Of a stretch of 64,000 nt of DNA, positions 21,780 to 34,760 are shown in pieces. A program made the translations under genes and the position numbers. Under the pieces are notes generated by a model, which saw only the letters and a program-made list of their open reading frames with translations, had not been told where the DNA came from and did no database searches. The number at the start of each line of letters is the position of its first letter. Position 1 is the first letter of the stretch. This DNA is from Membranipora membranacea. Lineage: Eukaryota > Bryozoa > Gymnolaemata > Cheilostomatida > Membraniporidae. The stretch lies in contig OU612065.1 in the NCBI GenBank assembly GCA_914767715.1, forward strand, positions 33,170,001 through 33,234,000, in the 5' to 3' direction.

Positions 21780-22350
21780 TAAAAGGTCATTTCGGAATAC
21801 ATAGAGGTACCGAGCCTGTCAAACTGTGTGTTGATCTTGGATATCACAAGATGTAGCTAAGAAGGTAGAAAATTGCTTTACTTGGCAACGACATCAACAA
21901 GAAAGTTGCAAGCCGCTCGCACCAACTATGATACACAACAGACAATGGCAATGTGTAGCTTCAGATCTATTGCACAACAAAACTGGAGAATTCTTTCTCG
22001 TAGTTGATGATTACTCGAGTTATATAAAACTCTCCCGCCTGACCAGCATGACAAGCACAGCTGTTATGCAAAGATGATTGTGGGCAGATGACTCTTGGCC
22101 TAACATTTCAGCAGATTCCAGTTCTCCCAAACACTACCCACAAACCATGACCGGAATACTAGAAAACTAAACATTTTACCAAAAAAAGAGCTTCCACACT
22201 ACAATGCGATGGCATAGTCAATGTAAATGAAATGAAAGACCAGGAAAAAGAGGAGAGGGGCTGCCCTGCAGATCATACATTGTAAGAACTGACCCTGGAA
22301 TGGCATGCAGTCTCAAACGCTCGCCACGCTATTCCAAACACTGGTTCAAA
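21780..22350 (+). pseudogene. Decayed Ty3/gypsy integrase fragment
   Basis: Conceptual reading gives KGHFGIHRG (start of an HHCC zinc module), then WQCVASDLL...FFLVVDDYSSYIKLSRL (the rve integrase core, where VVDDYS carries the catalytic Asp), and, after stops and frame changes, PCRSYIVRTD, a motif typical of the C-terminal end of Ty3/gypsy pol. Several frameshifts and stops are present, and no LTR, RT or protease was recognised. It is an old, non-functional remnant. Confidence 0.7.
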
Positions 22351-22359
22351 CTTACCACT

Positions 22360-24155
22360 CCTAGCAATGGCACAATCCTCAATTCCTAACTATATCAATA
22401 ATATTCACCCAGAATGACTCTGAATCCCTTGCTGATAAAATCGGTAATTACTACAGTTCTACTGCATGCCTTACCTCAAAAAGCTTTGGTCTGTGGATGG
22501 TCTTTAAAACTGCAAAAAATTAATGTTCCAAATTTATTGGTTATGAAATAACCAGTTGCGTTTTAAATTAAAAGGTATCCTTACAGCCTACCAAGCTTCA
22601 CTACCAAGCTTCAATGAGGACAGCAGACCAAGTGTAGGGAGGCCTTCACAGTCACAGAGGATAGCTGACCTCACCAGAGTGTACCATAGTATTACAAGAG
22701 CATAAGATCACATGACATATGCATTGGAAGAGAAAAGAAAATCTTTAGAAAGGATAAGTAAGTATTATGTGTGTCTTTCCTTGTACAGAAATAATACATA
22801 CTAATAATTAAAGCTCTTTTAAAGATGAATTTTTGAAATTTGAAGAGAATAACTCTTATAAAAAAAAGTTTCTTGATATTAGACACACATTTGGGAAGTT
22901 TTTTTTTATTTTTAACAGCTAGAGGTATAATTCAGAATCAAGGGTCTCATGGTAGGGTTGAGGTATGGATTAAAGGTTCTCGACCTTAGAAACGCAAAGT
23001 TTAATCATAGTCACTACTTGGGCTGTTCATGGAGGTGAGCTCTCCGAACATCAACCGTAGCTGGCCAACCCCCGCATATCATAAAGATGCACCAAATGTA
23101 AGTGATGCAGTTAACATCATTTAACCATCATGCCAATTGACGCCAGAATGGACACTGAATAAAAGTGGTTGAGAAACTGCTATTTTGACTTGCAACTCTA
23201 AGTTTTCTTTGTTGTCAGCCAGAGAAAATGTATGTTCAAACTTTATATTTTATGTGATCACAATGTGTGAGGCTAGTACACAGAAGCTATCAACATTGTC
23301 ATTCGATAAGCAATGGCACCACTCATCTGATCACATAAACGGACTTTTGCGCTATGCTCACTCAGTTTCAGTGTTATTTTTTTAATCACCAATAGCAGGC
23401 CTTTAGCCACATGTACATATAAGCGCAAGAGCATGAAAAATTCTCACAGGTCATAAGTAGAGGTAGCGAAAAGATTATCCGGACACTTTCTAGGTTTTGC
23501 AGGAATGTTGTTTCTCCTTCCCTCCGGTACAGAAACACATAAAACAGGTTTTTTTGTTTTGCCCGGTTATGCGATCAAAGGTACACCTTTTAGAGTGTCT
23601 GTCACTTGTGAGATTTCAATTTAGCGTACTGGAAAAATCATTTTCAACAGCAGCTGTTTCTTCTTCATTATGTATATACCAATATCATGTATTGATATTA
23701 TTATCATTATTATTATCATTATCAAGAAACAACTGAGGCAGATATCAGCAAACAATACCGTCACGTTCGATATATAGGCTATGCTTAAAGTTGTTAAGAT
23801 GAAGTACACTGCTTGCTATACTTTAAATAGGAAAAATTGTTATAACAATTATGCATGAACCGCTTCATCTTCACTTTCTACCATATCATTGGGAAGTAGA
23901 CAATATATAATTATGAATTATCCTATTTTATTTTGTGAGGGAACAACTCCCATTAGTGAAAATGGTTTCCATATCCGAGATAATTACCAAAAAGTTTGTC
24001 TCAAGGGTAATGGCAGCAATTTGAAAAACATTTTTACCAAGGCTAGTTTCTAAAAAAAATGGTGCTTGTATGAGGCGAAAGCCATAAATTTTGTTATTAT
24101 TATGTAGATGAGTATATACCATGGAGCACATTGGAACTATTGAGTTTCCACGCAC
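22360..24155. other. Non-coding stretch
   Basis: AT-rich with an ATT/ATC microsatellite near 23692-23727. Small frames here have no recognisable domain or splice context. I see no gene. Confidence 0.4.
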
Positions 24156-24159
24156 TTAG

Positions 24160-24696
24160 TTAAAGACTTTGTTTGAGGCTGCTCTTTTGTATCACATCTT
24201 ATTCTCCATATTTTATTCTATCATGTGAGCGATTTTCAGCTTTAGAATCCAAATATTGAGGAAGTTATGGCCTCTCAAACTTCCAGGGTGATTGCCTTCA
24301 ATCGGCATTGGGAATAAGCGGATGTTTCCCCTGGGGTATGTCACAACCATAGACATGTAACATAGACATTATGAATTATTAGTTAATACACTAATAATCA
24401 CATAATAATTGATGATCAAAATTCAGACCTGGGTGGGAATCGAACCAGGGTCACCATACCTATAGGCAACAACACTACCATCACACCACTTGGACCAACT
24501 AGGTTAGCTGGTTGTGACGTACCCTAGGGATTGCCGACTGATTTTTACTGCCGATAAATTGCCGTCACCTTGGAAGTTTGAGAGGCCATAACTTCCTCAA
24601 TATTTGGATTCTAAAGCTGAAAATCGCTCACATGATAGAATAAAATATGGAGAATAAGATGTGATACAAAATAGCAGCCTAAAACAAAGTCTTTAA
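24160..24696. mobile_element. Foldback (MITE-like) element with a tRNA-like loop
   Basis: The left arm 24160-24350 and right arm 24516-24696 are inverted copies; the central 100 bases are almost identical (for example ATTCTATCATGTGAGCGATT). The about 165-base loop carries, on the minus strand, a tRNA-like sequence with an A-box-like string (TGGTGTGATGG, complement at 24479-24489) and a perfect B-box (GGTTCGATTCC, complement at 24436-24446). No convincing target-site duplication was found. No ORF, so it would be non-autonomous. Confidence 0.7.
24425..24502 (-). repeat. tRNA-like sequence in the foldback loop
   Basis: It begins near GGTCCAAGTGGTGTGATGG and ends CCCTGGTTCGATTCCCACCC on the minus strand, with a CCTATAGG string where an anticodon arm would be. 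The acceptor ends pair poorly, so this is a tRNA-related sequence and probably not a working tRNA. Confidence 0.5.
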
Positions 24697-25149
24697 GAGC
24701 AAAAAAATGTTTGACTTGATTCATCTGGAATCGAAAACAAAAACGTTGCACAATGAAAATTTTGTTATTGATGGATTAAGGCTATGTCAGTAAGAGATAA
24801 AAAATGGTTAAGCAGAAATGGCATTCAGTCAAGCTGTGTCAATACCTCTTGAGGACTCCAATAATTCCCTAAATCAAAACATTACGGATTGGTATGTCAG
24901 TATCTGTGCTAGATTTTGATCCCTTTTATGCCAGCAGTACTGGATTGCGGTAGCAATAAATGATTCTAAGTGGGAAAAAATGATTCACATGACATGAAAA
25001 AGTCTCAGCAATCATCCATAGCACAATATCAAACATTCAATTTCAACTCGATCCCAACAGTATTTTGAAGTCTGTATGGTCCAATCTACTACTTTCAGTG
25101 AATCATAAACACCAATTTGCAACAAATGAGAAGACAGCTCGATATTTCT

Positions 25150-25325
25150 ATAGAGTTGCAACATTTGCGACGTTAGTGGGTTCGAGCATTTGCGACGTTT
25201 TAAATATTGCGACATTTGTGGGTTTGCGAAGTTATAAAAACCCTTCGTTGCGACGTTTGTGGGATTGCGACATTAGTGGAAGGCTAGATTGGGACGTTTT
25301 GACGTCTGTGACATTTGTGGGTTCA
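25150..25325 (+). repeat. Degenerate TTGCGACRTTWGTGGG minisatellite
   Basis: About eight imperfect units of about 16-22 bases with core GCGACGTTTGTGGG. The overlapping 94- and 111-residue frames are array products. Confidence 0.6.
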
Positions 25326-25399
25326 ACACCCCCTTCCTCCCTCCGACAGCCGCAAAAAACAATGCATTTAAATGTCCTAATGGCACAAAGAAAGCTATG

Positions 25400-27670
25400 A
25401 TGCTAGCTGAACCAGCAAGACTTCCATTCCGGTCTGTGAAATTCCTGACGATATTTTGAGCAAACATGCAAGCTGTTATGTTACAATTTTCTCGAGAATT
25501 GAAATCAAGAAAGGTTTTTACAGCCAATGGTAATATCAAGGAAACATTAAACAACACCTCAAAGCCGCATCCCCGCGTAACTCCGCCACAGTGGGTTGGA
25601 TGTCAGCCTCTATACCGTATACAGCAGTTACGATTGTATGATTTCAGTTCTGAGACAAAAATAAAAGATGCTAAAACCCCAGTCACTTTCTTGATACTAG
25701 ATCTGGGTTCGAAATCTTCCCCAAGAAGGCCAAGAAACATTATGTTGAGAAAACTGATTGGGGAAAAGCTCCTGATGGGAAATTAATAAGAAGGAAAACA
25801 TCCTGGGAGAAAATAGAATGATGGGAGAAAAATTTGAGTGGGGGACTAAATCAAAATCGACTGTTATATTTTATGGCAGGTGTGAAAACCACCCCTGATT
25901 AAACAGCTTAAAGAAGAAGACAACACTGGCACCACCTGATACGTATCAAGATGATATTAACCATCACCAGTAGGCAGCATACTTATCAATAGAAATCCAA
26001 GGTATAAGCTTTGGATCTGCACCACAGGGCAGTCAGTAGCCCCTTCCCCCCATAACTGCAATTAAAGTTGAGAAGCTATTATAATCTCAAAGAAAATGCT
26101 TTATTTCTGATATGGAAAGCAATAATATTGTTTTTGTAGATGAATTTGTAACTGAGATGACTGTTTGAATATTAGGATTGACACAACGCAAGATAACTTT
26201 TTCGATTCTAGATAAAAAATTTATTTTATACATCATTTTTTACCAATAATATATTTATTTGGAGAGTACGGGTATTTGTGTTACTGATAAAAATGGTGGA
26301 AGAGAGTTTGTAATTGATGTATTTTGATCGCCAATTGAAAATCCCGTGACTCACGCAGTAGAATAATTAGCAGTACAATTGTAACTTTATTGTGACTGTA
26401 ACTGTTGTCTGGTAATCCTGTGAAGAGGATACAAAAAGATATGAGAATTAGCTTATAAGAGAGAAAAATGAAAGAATCGATGGATACACCATTGTAGTAA
26501 CAATGTAAATTATGATGACAAAATATAGTATCTAACTCTCTTAGAAACAAAATATAAATGCTTAGAAATATCAACTCACACATTATAGGGGGATAGTTTA
26601 GCAATCCAATATAATAGAGATAGTGGGCTATAGGACTAGTCCTGATACACATCAACTGAAATAATGGTGTGATCGATAATAATGCTGAATTTGTACACTG
26701 AAATTAATTGACATAATGTTTGGTAATAATCAGCAGCAATGATAAATGTGATAATGCATTTACGTGTGGTACAAGCCATGATAATAATACAAGACGTATT
26801 TGCCTGCCTTATACAATACATGTTTGTAGAAAATATGAAAACATAGAAAATTGAAAATCCACTTTCAATAAGATGTAGTGCCCTTGGTTCCGATGTGCTC
26901 AGTTCGGATGCTCGATGACTAGTGAATTGTTTAAGATATACGATCATGGAAAAGCTATAGCATGGGAAAGCCTTCCCTCTTGTTTTGCGTAATATAAAAT
27001 AAAGCCTTCTATTGTTTACAAAAAGACAATTTTGAATGCATTGCATTATGAGTCATAAGTATTGCATAATACAAATAAAGGCCTTGTCTATGCTAGACCA
27101 CCGATTACCGACCCCTAGCGCCAGCGCAGCTCCCACGTTTACAATTGAAATTATTAAAATTTTCAAGTTTAACATTTATTTATAACATCCAAATTTAAAA
27201 GGAGTACATCATTACGCATCAAATATCAAAATATAACCTTTGTGGTTGTCTGCCACTTTAAGCACTGAGATACCTCAATAACTGTAATCAAGGCTTGATT
27301 GCTCCTTGCTATCAAGTTCAAACATGTATTATGGATCCTCAAGTGTTCGTTTTTGATTCAATAAAACACATTGTTCACACACCCAGTGCAGACCAATAAT
27401 TATAATGATCATACAAGTGTACTAGATATTAACTTAAACTGAGGATGAATAGAAATATAATATACACCTTTATTTTTTTATTCATTTGCTGTGAATATGT
27501 GACATTGATTTTTCCGCACATGTCTCATGATCATTGCTCAAACAATAATGTCTATCAATTATGTCAACCATAATAAGATAAATAAAATTTGAACTCCAAG
27601 CCGCTTTGATCTTATTTTGTTGTTTGTGCACAGCCAAGGTGGAACTGAAGCAACCTATACACTAATCATT
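25400..27670. other. Non-coding stretch upstream of the lectin gene
   Basis: It contains a few decayed GGGAAAA units (25765-25850). Two overlapping minus-strand frames at 26281-27046 (124 and 136 residues) have no domain and biased AT-rich composition, and I do not call them genes. The lectin promoter presumably lies just before 27676, but no clear TATA box was seen. Confidence 0.4.
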
Positions 27671-27675
27671 TCACA

Positions 27676-30600
27676 ATGCAGATTTTTAAAGTGAGTTAAC
27701 ATTAGCTGATAACATCCTCAATGAAATCAAAAATGCAGGGAGCAAACATTTTTGGAAACCTTGCTGATAACAATGTTTGCTTATTGAGAAACTAATAAAA
27801 AGCATTATTATGATAGATATTTTGTCATCGTGCAATAATGAATTATTTCCATCAAAAGACATTCATTATTACTCTTTGGTAAATTTTTTAGTTTGTTATG
27901 ATGATGCTGATTGCTGTGTGCAAATGCTGGAATATCAATTTCAAATATCTACCGATGAATGATGTAACACTACAGCACAACACAGTAATTGCCTCATACA
28001 AAAGTACATCATCAGCAACAGCTTGTGGATATGTTTGCTCTAGGCAGCAGAACTGCTCATCATTTTCTTATGATGATAGTAATGATAAAAAAGGATTATG
28101 TGTGCTGTCAGCTGCAAACCCTGTACCAACCATTGTCACCTCAGATAATTTACAAATCTATGGTATGTACATATGAAGGCTTTTGATGGTTTATTATACA
28201 ACCATTAATTATCAACACATATGCTAGAAATCGAACCCTATGCATTAACTCAACAGTTGCTACCAAATTTTGACTCACTTCATCGCAATTGACCAAAAAA
28301 AAAAAAAACATTTTCTATTTGACTTCCACTTTGAAACTACACAATGCACTCATCATGCCTAGCATTATCAAGCAAACATTTGGCTTATCTGGAATGCAAA
28401 ATGATCGCTAGGTACAGTTATGTAAAAGTACATGATGCTATGCATGATGGAATCGATATAACTCATCATATATTCTGACACTTATCTTCAATTTGACTGG
28501 TTTTTGAACTCAGGCGTTGTTGATAAATTATCTACATTTCCACAAACCTTTCAAATATTACAAACTCAATTGATGAAACACTTATCAAAATCCTTACAAG
28601 GTCAGGAAACTATTCAAAAATATATTCTCAAATGACAGGTAAAAATCAATTTTAAAGCTTTGAAACAACAAAAATTCTGTTCTTTGTATATCAGATGACA
28701 AATTATTGATGAATGTATGATAATTGCATTTATTCATTAGTTATTTATTTTTCAGTTTTGTATTATTAGAATGAATACAAATTATGTATAGTGTAAAATA
28801 AACGTGCGATAGGTCGGGCCAGGTGGCCATAGCCCTTATGAATACAATAGTTGTCCCGCACCCAACCACTCCAAAAGCCATTGAGACAACCCTGAAACTG
28901 GCATTGTATTATGATTATTTTAAGTCCTCAGTATGATTAGAGCAGACACAGAACAAGTGAAATGATGTTAACGTAAAGTTTTGATAAAGATATGTGGTGC
29001 TCTACTCTCATTCTATGAGCTCAACCTGCTCAAAAAACAGAAACTCAATTATGGTAAGGGTCTGTTGGTCAAGGGTAATAACACAGAGTAAGGATATACA
29101 GAGAGGACACTTCAATGATAGTTATAGTGCCTGTGGTTTTTGATTCACTGGGGGAAAATTGTGCACAGCTGGATGCCGAAAACTCATTATCTCTATATGT
29201 TATAATGTCATTTTTCTTGCAGACATCTCTACCTTTCATGGGCCACAATTCATTCTGTATTTATCCTAAAGACTGATTTCCATCTTTGTTGGAATTTCCA
29301 ACCTTCAAGCTATACACCTTAGTGTTGTCATTTTTTGCTTGGATACATAGGCTATGAGCTATCTGTGTTTTTAAAATGAGTTATATCAAATAGATTTACA
29401 TGTGGCCTGGGTCAATACACGGACATTTCCTATTTTTGATGACCAGAAGTTTATCAATTGTCACACGTGAATCTATATTATAATAAAACTCATTTTACAA
29501 AAGCAGATAGCGCATAGCCTATGTATCCTAGCAAAAGATGACAGTAATAAGGTGTATAGCTTGAAGGTTGGACATTCCAACAAAGTTGGAAATCAGTCTT
29601 TGGGATAAATACATAATGAATTGTGGCCCATGAAAGGTAGAGATGTCTGCAAGAAAAATGACATTATAACATATAGAGATAATGAGTTTTCGGCATCCAG
29701 CTGTGCACAATTTTCCCCAAGTGAATCATAAACCACAGGCACTATAACTATCATTGAAGTGTCCGCTCTGTAGTCTGTATATCCTTACTCTGTGGTAATA
29801 ACTTGTGATCAAATGATACAGGTTTTATTCCCAGTGTTAGAGATCATTTCTGATTTGGCACCAGAAAACCATTCATCCTAGCAAGGTCTGTTCAGATCAC
29901 AACTGTGTACTTGCGCACAGTATAAATATCCCCCTCTGTCTCTTCGAAAAAGAGTAGCCGGCAACAACAGTACAGGGTATCTACCCCACACAATCCACCT
30001 GCACTAAGGGGCCCTGTTAAATAGGGTGGTCAAATAAGACATAGTGTAAAGATAGAAATAATTCAGGTCTGTGACATTGAGTTACAATAAATAAAATTGT
30101 AAAATACTGTAAAATTGTAGCTGAAAATTTGGAGACCCATGAATATACTGATGTTCATGAGTGACTCAACCAAGTAAGTAATGCTATAGCAAAAATACCC
30201 GAAAATGACCTAGAAATCTGTAGTTTGATAAGCTCATTATTCTATTTTCAGTTCTGCAGGAAATAACTAAATTCAACATCACATATCAGCGCTTTCAAGG
30301 TATACAACAGGATTCAGAATCCTATCCTCGTTACTACGCATCACGTAATGCGCTGAGCTTTTATGATTGTGTTGATATATGTTATAACGATAAGGTCTGC
30401 TATGGATTTTACTATCTGAGTTTAGAAGGTGGATGCCTCCTGATGAACTACTCTTCGAACCATGGATTATCTAACTCTTACAATCAAAGTGATGGCCTTC
30501 TCTACGCTGTCAACATTGACACCATGTTAGCGTTAGGTGAGCTGCTTCCTTCCTTCTGCATTGATGAATCAAAATACGTTATTCTATATTCTAAGAAATA

Positions 30601-32320
30601 CGGTACAAGTCACTATTTCAGAGACCTGGGGATCAAAGAAATTTGTTCAAATTATGAGATAGTCTGTATTTAAAAATACCGATCACATGAATTATCACTG
30701 GATATTGGGCATATAAGCAACTGGTCACTGAGTGGACAGAAGTAACCAATCAATTAGATAAGATTAGATTAGATTAGAATATGGGCTGTTTAAGTTTTAG
30801 GCTATTTAACAGACAAATAAGCAACGAGTTGGAGAAAAAAATGTGCTGATAGTTCTAATCTGAAGGAAATTTTGCATTTCCAATTACAGCTACAACCTTG
30901 AATGAGCAGGTGTAGCAACATAAGCTGGGCAGGGACCAGACTCATATTACCGCACTAACAAGAATTTCATAGAGCAGGATATGAATGAACTTTCTATTCA
31001 ATGGGCAGAGAGAAAAAAACCATACATACCGCATAATGTATTATATGATGCATTGTTCATTGGCAACAGGGGCTTTAAAGTATATCCTTAAATCTGTAAC
31101 CAGGTTAAAGAAATTTTACCTTTGAATCTAAACATTTATCTAAAGCTTGCTTTGTAATCACCCTGACCCTGATTCGAAGCAAAATCACAAACTGCACACA
31201 TTCTGACCCGAGTTGAGCAAGAGGACACGCAGAAAGCACATATAACAGCCTTTCAATCACCTATTTAACAATGGTGTTTTTTATTACAGTAGTTTCCACT
31301 TTTTATCACATGAGAGGATGATTACAAGTCTTGTCTCTGAACACTTTGCTTGTACTACAAGATTAACCTATCATTGGGCAGTCTTTAGCGCCATTCAACA
31401 ATAAAATAGCATAGGCCTACTTATCTCATAACTACTGATAACATATACGAGGTAGCAAAGATTGAGACACTTTCTGTTGATCAAAAATTTTAGCTTCCTT
31501 TTTTTAAATTTTCTCTACAGTTTGTTCCACACATGGTGAATGTATATGTGAACAATGTTATATAATGATGTTGATGCACAATTAGAACACTTTCTTTAGG
31601 TAAACAGTCACACTTATCTACTGTGCATGGGAATGAAACTGAATTGCATGGTGCACACCATGGAAATGATGGGATATATGCGGATTCAGGCAGATCTACG
31701 GTATCGGATTATGAAACCCAACCATACTGGTTTGTCGACCTGAACCAAACATGTACTATATGGGCTGTCTACTTATTCACCAGATATTCTTGTAAGTCAT
31801 CTACACACAGACAGGCTTCTAAAAATGAATTGAGCGTTCATTGTGTCAAGTTCCTTAGCACATTTAATATAAATTGCAAGGAAGATGAGTTATAACCAGC
31901 CTTACAATCAAAATTAGACTACAGTCTTGAAAATATAATTTACTCACTTTATGAAGATTGACAATCGATTAATAGGAGGCTTCCGGTACACTGACATATC
32001 AATATGACTAATGCAGTTATATTTACATAATCATTCATCATCTTTTCACTTTAGTTGCTCATTTTATACATAACCCACTGGTCTATGCTGGAGTTTCAGA
32101 CAGCTTCGCATATTCACATCCGGGAAGTGCCGAATCAAGACCACAACTACTAGACCATACACTGTGTGCTCAGTATAGTGGTCAGATGTTAGATGAGACG
32201 ATGCTATTCCCATGTGAGCGTCCAGTACAGGCGAGATATGTAACAATTGAATTGTGGCTACCATCCTACAAGCAGACAGTTCTCCTTTTCTATGAAGCAG
32301 AGGTTCATGGTACATGTTAA
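27676..32320 (+). CDS. Secreted PAN-PAN-F-type-lectin-like protein
   Basis: Five coding exons: 27676-27690, 27892-28162, 30252-30536, 31600-31791, 32055-32320; all GT-AG and in phase, giving 342 residues. The tiny first exon (MQIFK) joins FVMMMLIAV to make a signal peptide. Residues about 25-96 form an apple/PAN-type module (ACGYVCSRQQNCSSFSY, then CVLS). Residues about 97-185 form a second (FYDCVDICYNDKVCYGFYYL, then CLLM). Residues about 190-342 resemble the fucolectin/F5-8-type-C fold: LALGKQSHLST, then WFVDLNQTCTIWAVYLFTRY, and a C-terminal ARYVTIELWLP strand. F-type lectins bind fucose and often act in self/non-self recognition; PAN modules bind carbohydrate or protein. Ligand-binding residues were not verified. 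Introns 2-4 are long, and the second holds a foldback element. Confidence 0.8.
29083..29793. mobile_element. 711-bp foldback element with 9-bp target-site duplication
   Basis: Arms 29083-29405 and 29467-29793 are inverted copies at about 90 percent identity with a loop of about 61 bases. Termini read ACAGAGTAAGGATATACAGA on both strands. GGTAATAAC flanks the element directly on both sides (29074-29082 and 29794-29802), a perfect 9-base duplication. Long inverted ends plus 9-base duplications fit Mutator-like DNA elements best. No ORF, so non-autonomous. It lies within the second intron of the lectin gene. Confidence 0.85.
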
Positions 32321-32329
32321 GTTGGTTAT

Positions 32330-34300
32330 ACCATCTCTAACAATTAACCTGAACATAACCATTTTTAATGAAAAAGTGTTTGAGACTATTCCTAATAGTT
32401 TAGGCAGATCGAGAAACATGGCCCTGCATGACTGATCTCCTCTCTTACACAAACCAATCATCCCAAACACAAGAAGGTCTATCTTTTCAAATCACAGTTC
32501 TCACTTGAGTGGAGACAGGAAACCCTTCAGATAGAGATTATGTTGTCCTGACTCTTCAGCTGTAGGCAAAGTGTTTTCTAAGCATCTGGGACACAAGATA
32601 TCCAGGAATTCAGGTTATAATAATATCGCTCCTTAACATCTCTATTGAAACATTGTTCCTACATTGACTTAATGTGTAATTGAAATCTGTTGGTAGTTGT
32701 CCCTAAATCACTGGCCATTTTTATTTTATTTTTCCTTGCTTTTAAGACTTGTAATTAACAAATATTGATTTCCCACCAAACCAATACCATAACTACTTGA
32801 CCATGCAGTGTGTGCCCAGTATGCTAGATGGTAGATGGTCATTATATCATATTTTTACACTTTGAACATTGTATCTGGAATAATGTCAAATAAAATTGAC
32901 AACGGTCCTTATCTAGTTTGCCGCATAGTTATTTTGACTATTTTTATCTATTAAGATCTCGAGTTGAATATTCACTATTGACTGTTGTCTTATCTCGAGA
33001 TTTAGTTTAGTTTTTTTGAAGCATTCTGTATCAATTATTAAAAAAATACAAATGCGCACAATGTCAAAATTATGTAGAAACTACTAATAAAAATATAGCA
33101 CAGATAAACATATCAGAGGTTATTAAAATCCTGAAAAACTGGAAAAAATTATTTTGCACATTAAGTAGTTCTACACAGGTTTGGTCCAAACATTGTAGGC
33201 TTATGAGAGGATATTCAAGCAGTATTTTGTTTAATACGGGTTGAATGAGGATGCATCGGATCATTGGTTATTATTATAAAATGTTTGGCACTGATATTGG
33301 TTATAAAGTCAGATAGAGTGGTCAGATTTTAAACTTCTAACCCCTCATCATAACTAAAATCAGGTAAAATCGCTCTGGTTGCTGACCTTCGAGTTTTTCC
33401 TACTCCAGTCTTATCAGTGTCGGAAAAAAATGAAAACCAAGCAAGTGAGTCATAGCTTATCACACATCAAATATTTGTGGTGTAAAAATGTTTAAACCCT
33501 CAGAGTTCATTCTAATTTTCTTTAGCTGCCGCAGTAAAATAATTTTGAATTGATCTATGATACAATGTTGTCAACATATGAACTAAAACTATCTAGTGTG
33601 ACATTTAAAACTTCACCGATGATAATGGCACAATACTAACATCATTGTCTAATGTAACTATTGTAATTATTGTAATTATGTTACTATGAATTTTCGTTCG
33701 TAAAGGATCGGGGTTGAACAAGCAGTTGGATTATCTGGAACAGTAAACTAGTCTATCAGAAACTACGGTTTTCCCTAATGAGCCTCTGCGGTCAATTCCA
33801 GAACCATCTCACACCCATATTATTTGGTATATATTGTCAGCAATCGCTCGTCAACAATAGAAGGAAAAGATATTATTTGAACAAATCATCTCCCCATGGA
33901 CATGTTATTTCTCTACAAACTATTTTTGCTGAGCTGTCAAAAACCTGTCAATCATATTGAAACCTCTTGGTTGTTAAGAAATATGACTTATGACTTGCAT
34001 ACAGGTGACAGTTTGGAACTTATAAACCCACCATACATATGCTAATAATGTTGTATGTTGATCCAATAAATTTACACCCATAATAATGATAGGAATTCAC
34101 GGATTGGTGGTAAAATACACAGTACGGCTATATGTGGAGAAATTACATCAGTATATAAGTTTGTGTCAGTAATTGGATCTAGCTTGAATTCTGGCAGCTT
34201 TAATGCTTTGCATTGACTGACGTCCTGGTAATGGGCTTAAAAAAATGCAGGCAAGCTACTTGACAAAATTTAACAAGGGGTCTGCTTTAACATTACTGAA
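32330..34300. other. Non-coding stretch between lectin and carboxypeptidase genes
   Basis: It contains an AATAAA near 32890 that could serve the lectin gene. No domain-bearing frame was found. Confidence 0.4.
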
Positions 34301-34760
34301 TTTATAGACCAATCAAAGATGAGAAAGTGTTTCCAGCAGTCGTACATAAATTGCCATGCCATTAGCAGGGTCAGATATGTTCCCCTAATCCATGAATATA
34401 TATCAGTGTTTACAGCAATTTCATGGATCAGGATACTGCAACCAATCATAGATGTTATGAATTTCACATAGCAGTATGCGGTATAAATGTGCAGCCCATA
34501 GAGCACAACATGTTAAAGAAGAAAAGTGAGATTGATGTCAACACGTTGTCAATTCTTAATCATTATGAACTATGCTTGGTTAATTAGCCTTGAGTTAACA
34601 TGTCAAACGTTTAAAAAGAATTGGTAAAAACAGCAAGATATAATTGGTAAACACCAATGATAAAACAATAGAGTAAAGATGTTTTGTTTTATTCATTCAT
34701 GACATGTATTTTGTATGTGAAAGGGTATTTTCTTTTTAATCCACAATCTGTCATGGTCTG

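Noticed and set aside
24425-24502. A functional tRNA gene
   Set aside because: Boxes A and B are present but the acceptor and anticodon stems pair poorly, and it lies in a foldback loop. Called tRNA-like only.
26281-27046. Two adjacent minus-strand frames of 124 and 136 residues
   Set aside because: AT-rich composition, no domain, no signal peptide or splice logic, and no similarity to anything else in the window.
29528-29710. A small minus-strand frame
   Set aside because: It is one arm of the foldback element; the other arm carries the mirrored frame with breaks.
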